From contig NC_088101.1 of assembly GCF_036370855.1 (NCBI RefSeq), forward strand, positions 6,083,501-6,147,500: 64,000 nucleotides of DNA, in the 5' to 3' direction. Below the pieces are notes generated by a model. The model was not told the DNA's origin and did no database searches. It saw only the letters and a list, made by a program, of their open reading frames with translations. This DNA is from Dromaius novaehollandiae (Eukaryota > Chordata > Aves > Casuariiformes > Dromaiidae). The stretch's first letter is position 1. Every line of letters starts with the position of its first letter. Of the stretch, positions 58,094 to 64,000 are shown one piece after another. Position numbers and translations under genes: made by a program.

Positions 58094-59040
58094 CCTCGCT
58101 GGGAACCTGCCGCAGCAGCGGGGGTGTTTCTGCGCCGGGGCCTGGGAGTCGCTTTGCTCCCCACTGCCCCCCTTGGCCACCGGGTCCCCGGGGCTCTGGC
58201 CAGGGCTGCTGTCCTGGGGCTGAAGGGGGTGTGGCCAGAGCTGGGGTGGGGCGGGGCTGAAGGCTGGGGTGGGGCTGGAACCAGGGGCGGGGCAAGGCTG
58301 CAGGTGAGGTGGGGCAGGGCCAGGCCAGGGGCGGAGCAGAACTGTGAGGTGGGTGGGGCCAGTGCCAGGGGCAGGGTGGAGGGAGGTGGGGTGGAGCCAA
58401 GGGAGGGGCGGGGCCAGAGCAGTGGGCAGGGCCAGATCCAGTGTGGGGTGGAGCTGTGGGCAGGGACATGGGCAGGGCAGTCCCAGGTGGCCCCTTCCTG
58501 GCACCTGCGCAGCTGCTCTGGCCCCCAGACCCGCGGGTGGGCAGTGGTGGTGGGTGGTGGTGGTGCTGGGTGTCCGGGACCCCCGGGCAGCCCCCTCCCT
58601 GGTGCGGGGCTCCCGCTTGCCGCAGCCTGGAGTCTGGGCCGTGGGCGGGGCGGGGCGGGGGGCTCTGCCTGGCTGGGCGAGGCGGCACGGGGCAGGAGGC
58701 AGCTGCGGGCCCCGCCCGGTGCCGACAGGGCCTGGGCCCTGCGGTGGGGGAGCAGCCGCGCTCAGCCAGGTTCAGGCTGCGGGGCTGGTGGGGGCCGGCG
58801 CGGTGCAGTAAAGGCCGAGGGGCCGGAGCCCAGCGCCCGCCTGGCCCGGGCTGCCCAGCGCCGCGGGGCTGGGCCCTGCCTGCAGGGAGCGGAGGGTCCC
58901 CCCGGCCCAGGGGCCTGGTTAACACCTGCTGGTGCCGGGAGGGGAGGGCTGATGCCTGGGGGCTGTGAAAGGGGCTCAGGGCACTGCTGTGGGGCTGGAA
59001 ATGGGGGTGGTGCAGGGCTGGGAGGGGAGGGTGAAGGGGC
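58094..59040. other. GC-rich intergenic DNA with a G-rich minisatellite
   Basis: After the MROH gene the sequence stays very GC-rich. From about 58,200 to 58,480 it is a diverged minisatellite of roughly 20-30-bp units of the type GGGGCGGGGC(C/T)(A/G)GGG with GCTG and CCAG spacers. A second G-rich stretch lies at about 58,540-58,680. Open frames occur on both strands by composition, and none is recognisable. No gene is supported. Confidence 0.6.
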
Positions 59041-59738
59041 AGTTTGGGGGACTCAGTCTCCACTTCAGAGCCCCCAAATGAGCACCTGGAGCCTGTCTGG
59101 GAGCACCAGAAACGCAGTGCTTGGGGATGGAGGCTAAGTCCTGCATTTCTGGTGCTCCCAGACAGGCCCTGGGGGCTCGTTTGGGTGCTCCAAAATGGAG
59201 GCTCATCCTGTGAGTCTGGGGCTCAAGCCCAGGCTGTTGGGACTGGTCTCAGAGCTCAGAAAGGGGGCTTAGTCCTGGGTTTTGGTGCTGGAGAGCAGGG
59301 TCAGGGGGCTGTTTTGGGGCTGGAGAAACAGGATGGGGGTCCGGTGTAGGGCTTAGAAAGGGAAGGCAAACGCTGTGGTTTTGGGGCTCAAAGGTGGGTT
59401 GAGGGGGCTGCTGTTGGGGCTCAGAGTCCATTTCTGAGCCCCCAGACCTGTGTTTGAGCTGCAAGAAGGCAGGGTTTAGCTTCCCTTTCTCAGTCCTGCA
59501 TTTCTGGGCCTCAGAAAGCAGGTGCTGGGGGCTGTGCTGGGGGCTTGGAGACAGAGGCCTGGTCTGGGGTTCTTGAGCTCAAAAAGGGAGACCAAGTCCA
59601 GTGTTTTGGGGGCTTGAAAACTGGTCGGGTGAGCTGTTTTGGGGCTCAAAACCAGAGGCTAAGTCCTGCGTTTTTGAGATTTGAAAACACACTCAGCCAT
59701 CTGTTTTCAGCCCCAGAACCAGAGGCCAAGGGGGCCTG
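59041..59738. repeat. Diverged repeat region, AGGGGGCT/CTCAGAGC-rich units
   Basis: Loose tandem copies of about 60-110 bp share words such as GGGGGCT, TTTTGGGGCT, AAGTCCTGCATTTCTG and GAGCTCAGAAAG. The left part is an inverted repeat (separate entry). Part of this region is duplicated at 24,590-24,815. I see no coding signal. Confidence 0.7.
59057..59201. repeat. Inverted repeat with ~61-bp arms
   Basis: Left arm 59,057-59,117 and right arm 59,141-59,201 are reverse complements at about four of five positions. The best part is GCCTGTCTGGGAGCACCAGA against TCTGGTGCTCCCAGACAGGC. The loop is about 23 bp (TGCTTGGGGATGGAGGC...). It could form a long hairpin in DNA or RNA. Confidence 0.85.
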
Positions 59739-59940
59739 TTGGTTGGGGGTGGGAGGGGTGTGGGCAGGGCCTGTGGACCCTCCCTGGAGTTGGGGGTCCG
59801 TGCGCAGGCACCCCGCAGGCAGGGAGGCTGGCATGCACCAGGCCAAACCTCGCATCTGAGAGAGTCTCTGGCGCAAAAGCAGTTTTGGGGAAGAAACACC
59901 AGCCGATGCCAACTTCCCAGTCCAGCCTTTATTCAGTGTT
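59739..59940. repeat. Repeat module, copy A (also at 61,985-62,185)
   Basis: The GGCTGGCATGCACCAGG core, the following CTCGCATCTGAGAGAGTCTC and GGGGA(A/G)GAAACA are nearly the same in both modules, and both end at TTTATTC. On the minus strand this reads AATAAA followed by the shared stretch, which looks like the R-U5 part of an LTR or the 3' part of a retroposon in minus orientation. I cannot decide between these. Confidence 0.7.
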
Positions 59941-60439
59941 CACCCAGCACTTTCACCACTAATTAAGCAGTCAGCTTAGGGGAATTGCATCCATACTGAC
60001 CAGGGAGTCAATGTCGATGTAATATCCATAAGCCTAATGCTCAGTTAGTTCAAGCAGTGCACAGGGAACTGACATATATGAACCAATTAGTCAGCATTTA
60101 CCCCCTACTTTCAATACTAAGTAACCACATCCCTTACAATCCTTGGAGCAATGCTAAGCAACTAATTAGTGGTTATTGATTCCATATGAGTAAGGTCATT
60201 AGTCATCCCTGAGTGCAGGTACCTTAGCTCCTTACTCAGCCTTCCCTGAATCTCCATGGGGTAATTAGTCCCCACTGACCCAGCAGCCCTCAGCTGTGGC
60301 CACAGTGCTGCACACTGGTACAGCTGCCCTCCACCTCCAGGCTGGGGCAGCAGCTGATTTAGGGCCCTGTCCAAGATCAGTCCATCAGCCTGTACCTACG
60401 GGGTCGATATGAACTGGTTACCAGCAGTGCGGGTGCCAC
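59941..60439. other. AT-richer intergenic DNA, possibly U3-like
   Basis: Composition drops abruptly from GC-rich to balanced, with repeated TTAGTC, TAATTAG and AAGCAACTAA-like words. If the 59,739-59,940 module is an antisense LTR end, this could be its U3, but no target repeats or terminal TG/CA were confirmed. No gene seen. Confidence 0.35.
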
Positions 60440-61215
60440 ATGCGCAGGCTCGTCGCTCAGCACCGCGTCCCTGTCCCCATTGCTGCCCCGGGGGGGCCCG
60501 GTGACACCCTCCGCCCTGGGACAGTGGCTGGTTCCCAGCCGCGTCGCTCCCGCGGGGCCCCAGCCCACGGCACCAGGCAGCAGCTGGTGGCTCTGGCCTG
60601 GGGCATCGGCCCCAGCGGCACCGGTGGCTCTGGCTCCCAGCGGCAGCTCCGGCTCCTGCGGGAGGGAGGGAAGAGGCGCCCGGGGAGCCCTCGCAGCCCC
60701 CCCGCGCCGCCCGGGGCCCCTCCAGCCCCGGCCAGGCCCATCCGGCAGCGCCGGGGCCCGACCGAGCCCCCCGGGCAGCCCCAGCCCGGCCCAGGCCCCG
60801 CAGTCCGGGGGCGGTGCAGAGACCCCTCTGCCGCGGGCAGCACCCAGGCCCGGCCCCGCCGCCGCGGCCTCACCCGCTCCTCCGGGCAGGGCCGGGCTCG
60901 GGCTCCCTCCGCCCCACGGACAGACCCGGGCCGCCCCGGTTCTCCCCGCACCCCCCCGGCAGAGCTAGTGCCCGGGCCCCCCCGCCGCAACCCGGCTGCG
61001 GCCTCTGCGGGACCCCACTCCCCACCGGTACCTGCTGCTGCCGCCGCTGCCCGGTCCTGCGGCTCCGGTTCCGCCCCTCAGCGCCGCTCCCCGGTGACGT
61101 CACGGCTGCCGCGGGCGGTGCTGTGCCGAGGGGCCCCGCGCCACGTGCGGGGGCCGCGGGGAGCCCGGAAGCAGGAGGCCGCGGCTGCGAGTGCCGGAGC
61201 AGGGCTGTAGCCTGG
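60440..61215. promoter_or_regulatory. CpG island with perfect CRE and E-box; candidate promoter
   Basis: CpGs are dense from about 60,440 to 61,215. A perfect cAMP-response element TGACGTCA sits at 61,095-61,102 and an E-box CACGTG at 61,142-61,147, in TATA-less sequence. On the minus strand a short GC-rich stretch ends in a splice-donor-like CAGCAG/GTACCGG at 61,032, which could be an untranslated first exon of a minus-strand gene. A plus-strand transcript is equally possible. Long frames across the island reflect base composition. Confidence 0.5.
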
Positions 61216-61439
61216 CCGCGGGTGGGGGGAGGGGGTGGCGCTGGGGCAGCAACAGGCTTCGGGGGGGGGATGGTTGGGGTGCAGGCTGGTCCCGGGGCGC
61301 CACCCGGGTCCTGGGGCCTCGAGTGGCAGCTGAGCTGGGTGCTGGGAGCAGAGACCAGGTCGTGTGTTTTGGGGTCCAGAAACGGAGACGCAGCTGCTGC
61401 TGTGACTCCCAAAACAGCCGACCTCGCCTCTGTTTCCCA

Positions 61440-61984
61440 GTCCCAAAAATGCATGACCTGAGTCTCTGTTTTGGGGCCACAAAGGGCAGGTTAGTCCTGT
61501 GTTCAAGCACAAGCACAGGCCAATGAGCCCTGGGTTTTGGGGTCCATAAGCAAGGCCAAGTCCTGCATTTTGGAGCCACCAGTGGAGGCTCATGGGGCTG
61601 AAAGCAGCAGCTAAGTGCTGCATTTTGGGGCTACACAGAGCATCTTAGTCCCCCTGTTCAAGCACAAGAGCAAGCCAATGAGCCCTGGGTTTTGGGGCCA
61701 TGGGTGGAGGCTCACAGGGCTGGAAAGAGCAGCTAAGTGCTGCCTTTTGGGGCCACAGAAGGGCATCTTAGTCCCTGTTTTCAAGCACAAGCACAGGCCA
61801 ATGAGCCCTGGGTTTGGGGTCCAAAACCAAGGCCAAGTCCTGCATTTGGGGGGGCCACCTGTGGAGGCTCACAGGGCTGTTCCTGTGGCTGAAAACAGAG
61901 ACTAAGTGCTGCATTTTGGGGACTCGGAAACAGAGGCGAGTTCAGCTGTTTCCAGCCCCCAAGTGGAGGCCGAGGGGGCCCTTT
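61440..61984. repeat. Diverged tandem repeat of about 120-155 bp
   Basis: About three to four units share TTCAAGCACAAG, GCCAATGAGCCCTGGGTTT, GGCCAAGTCCTGCATTT and GTGGAGGCTCA...GGGCTG. The landmark CAATGAGCCC is at about 61,521, 61,676 and 61,799. The words resemble those of 59,041-59,738, so the two regions are branches of one repeat family on either side of the CpG island. Confidence 0.8.
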
Positions 61985-62185
61985 TGGGGTGGGGGCAGGC
62001 AGGGGTGGGGGCAGGGCACATGGACCCTCCCCAGAGAGGGGGGTCCATCCGCAAGCCCCCCATAGGCAGGGAGGCTGGCATGCACCAGGCCAAACCTCGC
62101 ATCTGAGAGAGTCTCTGGCACAAAAGCGGTTTTGGGGAGGAAACATGATCAGACACTGTCTTCCGCTTCCAGTGTTTATTCCACA
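61985..62185. repeat. Repeat module, copy B (also at 59,739-59,940)
   Basis: It has the same GGCTGGCATGCACCAGG core and CTCGCATCTGAGAGAGTCTC stretch as copy A, and again ends at TTTATTC followed by AT-rich sequence. The sequence beyond the TTTATT differs completely between the two copies. Confidence 0.75.
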
Positions 62186-62345
62186 TTTGTACAATACTTG
62201 GAATATTTTATTCCATGTGTGTATTGAGTATGTACACTGTTAATAATATTGCATACATATTGAGTTTATCATATTTATGTTATATATAACATAATATGCA
62301 CTATTAAACTATGATATTAATATGCAAGCTGTGACAGTGATTGAT
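62186..62345. other. AT-rich island with a 20-bp perfect palindrome
   Basis: An abrupt AT-rich stretch in GC-rich surroundings contains TTATGTTATATATAACATAA (62,275-62,294), a perfect palindrome. TAATATT, ATATTAAT and CATATT words surround it. Confidence 0.8.
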
Positions 62346-63608
62346 TTATGACCTTGTCAGTCACCACCATTGCTGTAATGAGGCCAAGCCCTAAGGAGCC
62401 AGAGCTGAGCTGTGAGGAGCCCCTGCTGTGCTCCCAGCAGGCTCCCAAGGAGGTCCAGAGCCAGGTGGGCCCAGGCAGGTCGTCCCCAGCCAGGAGCAGG
62501 GCAGGAGGGAGGTGAGCAGAGGCATCCTGCTGCGAGCAGGGAGCCAGGCAGCTTCTGTCCAGGAGGAAACAAACCTCACACTGCCTCTCTGTGCCACAGT
62601 GCTCCCGGCTTCATTGCGGAGTGCAGAAAGGAGGTGCGAGGCCATTGCGTGGTGTCAGCAGCCCCTGGCCAGGACACAGAGACAGGCAGCAAGGCTGGAG
62701 CTGTTACTCACCAGTGACACAACCCTCCCAGGCTCCTTAGGGAGAAGGCACCAGGGGAAAATGCCCCCCCCGGCTCACCAGGAAGCACCTCCGAGGTCCC
62801 CGTGGGGGTGAGAGGGGCCGGGATGCAGCCCCTGCTGCCGGACACGCTGTCTCAGGCTCTGCGTGCAGGCGGCAGCGACTGAGAGCCAGTGCTGGGGCGA
62901 TGCAGGGGCGTTTGCACTGGCCATCCCAGACAGCACTGCTGGGACTCCTCTGTCCCTGGAAAAGTAAAAAGCAAAAAACAAACACAAAAAAGTAGTGCAG
63001 GGCATTTCAGGAGAGGCCCAGCACCACCACAAGCCACCCCCAGGCACCCAGCTTGGCCGTGCCCACCCCGCCGGGCACCCCGCGGCCCCCCACGCTCAGC
63101 ACTGGGGCTGTGGCAGAGACACCGCAGCCCTGCCGCAGCCTCCCCGGGCAGAGCTGCCCCGCGGGGCTCGGCCTGAGCCCGGCAGCAGCCTGGGGGAAGG
63201 TTTTCAGCCAAAACAAAGAGCACTACAGGCCATAACGACAGGCATGTAAGAGCTCTCATTCCCGAGAGTCAGCAAAAGTTAGGGCTCATTCAAAAAAAAC
63301 CCAATAGATTTGAAAACTAGCTTTTCCAAACTGCATCAAGCCACCTGAAGGGTATTCAGCCATACAAGCAAGTGGCCTGACTATTAACAAACAATTCAAC
63401 AGAACAGAGGCTTAGAAATAACACCGAATCTTTGCAACAACTCATCTCAGTGTGGACTACAAATCGTATTTCCCCATTTCTGGTTGAAGACAGTAGGGAC
63501 AGACAGGTCATAATCAGCCAAGTACAGCCACAGTTACAGGCCAGACCATTCGAGGAGACCCATCTCACTAACTAGCCCCAAGCAGACACACAAACTGATC
63601 CACGTTAC
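62346..63608. other. Intergenic or intronic DNA, no confident gene
   Basis: On the minus strand a stretch from about 62,955 down to about 62,793 is bordered by a good pyrimidine tract and acceptor (CTTTTTACTTTTCCAG) and a donor (TTCCTG/GTGAGC) and is open in one frame. It could be an exon, but the encoded sequence is low-complexity and unrecognised. A TTTTTTGAATGAGCCC-type stretch near 63,290 and a possible exon near 63,420-63,500 are weaker still. They would lie downstream of the minus-strand exon at 63,609-63,711. Confidence 0.35.
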
Positions 63609-63711
63609 CTGGTCTAGGTCCTCAGGGTGGAAAACCTGGTCTTTCCCTTGGATGCTGTTCACGTACGCGAGGAGGCTGAGACTGAGCTTTGGGTTTAGTT
63701 TCAACTCTTGG
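63609..63711 (-). CDS. Internal exon of an unidentified minus-strand gene
   Basis: On the minus strand a good acceptor (CTCCTGTTTCAG) precedes 103 bases and a donor (GACCAG/GTAACG). After the first base the exon reads 34 codons in one frame, including [20 protein letters not shown] and then [12 protein letters not shown]. It has protein-like composition and balanced codon use, quite unlike the GC-rich frames around it. The other two frames contain stops. I do not recognise the protein. Upstream exons must lie beyond 64,000, and downstream exons are not convincingly found. Confidence 0.6.
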
Positions 63712-64000
63712 CTGAAACAGGAGGAAAAGACACATTATTAAACACCGTGTATTAAAGAAAAGCCCCAGTTAAAAAAAAAACAAAAAACAAACAAAAAAAA
63801 AACACACACACACCAAAAATCAGGCAAGACAGGTAAGCAGCATGCACAAGACAAACTCGGGAAGATATGCATCCATGTCAATGTGTTTGTGTTTCGAAAC
63901 TGATTTTTTTCCACCTCTATCAATTCCTCTGTACCAACCCAGGACTGCAGTGTTCAATTTTGTCTACTAAAAGGTGCAAAGCAAACTTCTCTGAATCAGA
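63712..64000. other. Probable intron with A-rich/CA tract
   Basis: A run of A with interspersed C (about 63,770-63,815, ending in CACACACAC) lies upstream of the minus-strand exon. Read on that strand it is a T-rich tract with (GT)n. The rest is unremarkable AT-balanced sequence with no coding signal. Confidence 0.5.

Noticed and set aside
59840-60430. Possible antisense LTR (AATAAA with U5-like sequence on the minus strand)
   Set aside because: No TG/CA termini or target repeats were confirmed, and the second copy at 62.1 kb has an unrelated flank where a U3 should be. It is kept only as an open possibility.
51774-60990. Many other 60-250-codon frames on both strands of the MROH gene, the G-rich downstream region and the CpG island
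   Set aside because: High GC makes stops rare. None has family similarity or coherent splice borders.
1-64000. CRISPR arrays, tRNA or rRNA genes, bacterial operons or prophage
   Set aside because: Repeats are continuous without unique spacers, no cloverleaf or rRNA core sequence was recognised, and gene structure is intron-rich and vertebrate-like.

Overview
The window looks like vertebrate nuclear DNA, most likely from a bird and probably a GC-rich, repeat-rich microchromosomal or subtelomeric region. The evidence is a large GC-rich Maestro/MROH-family HEAT-repeat gene with about 40 small exons and very short introns (this family is expanded in birds), class I (gammaretrovirus-like) LTR fossils, and long GC-rich simple satellites. 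No bacterial, plasmid, tRNA, rRNA or CRISPR features are present. The bird assignment is an inference from gene family and genome style, not from a species-diagnostic marker.

Layout. (1) Positions 1-11,793: satellite array 1, made of GGGCGG/GGAAG units, changing at about 9,126 to longer units carrying GGGCCACGGCCAGGG. (2) About 11,580-24,589: copy 1 of a segmental duplication. It holds unrecognised single-copy-looking DNA, two solo LTRs of one family (LTR-A), an antisense sister-family LTR (LTR-B), a candidate CpG-rich promoter with a candidate coding exon, and the end of an antisense gammaretrovirus-like fossil. (3) 24,590-24,815: a fragment of a repeat that also occurs at 59.1 kb. (4) 24,816-28,880: satellite array 2. 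It is C-rich on the given strand up to about 27,452, then flips to the G-rich orientation at a short palindrome. (5) About 28,660-40,051: copy 2 of the duplication, nearly identical in base sequence but with its own solo LTR insertion and lacking some segments of copy 1. It continues into a longer stretch of the antisense retroviral fossil, to about 42,530. (6) 42,569-58,087: the MROH-family gene on the + strand, ending with a polyadenylation signal directly after the stop codon. It has two in-frame TGA codons, and its first coding exon is not visible. (7) 58,094-64,000: GC-rich minisatellites, an inverted repeat, diverged tandem repeats, a CpG island with a perfect CRE, an AT-rich island with a 20-bp palindrome, and one convincing internal exon of an unidentified minus-strand gene at 63,609-63,711.

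How the parts relate. The two arrays flank the duplicated block, and the end of each array is itself part of the duplicated sequence. The block was therefore probably copied with its adjoining satellite. The LTRs order the events: one LTR-A insertion is shared by both copies and is older than the duplication. Another interrupts copy 2 at a site that is clean and unoccupied in copy 1, so it is younger. The very long open reading frames across the arrays are a composition artefact and are not annotated as genes.
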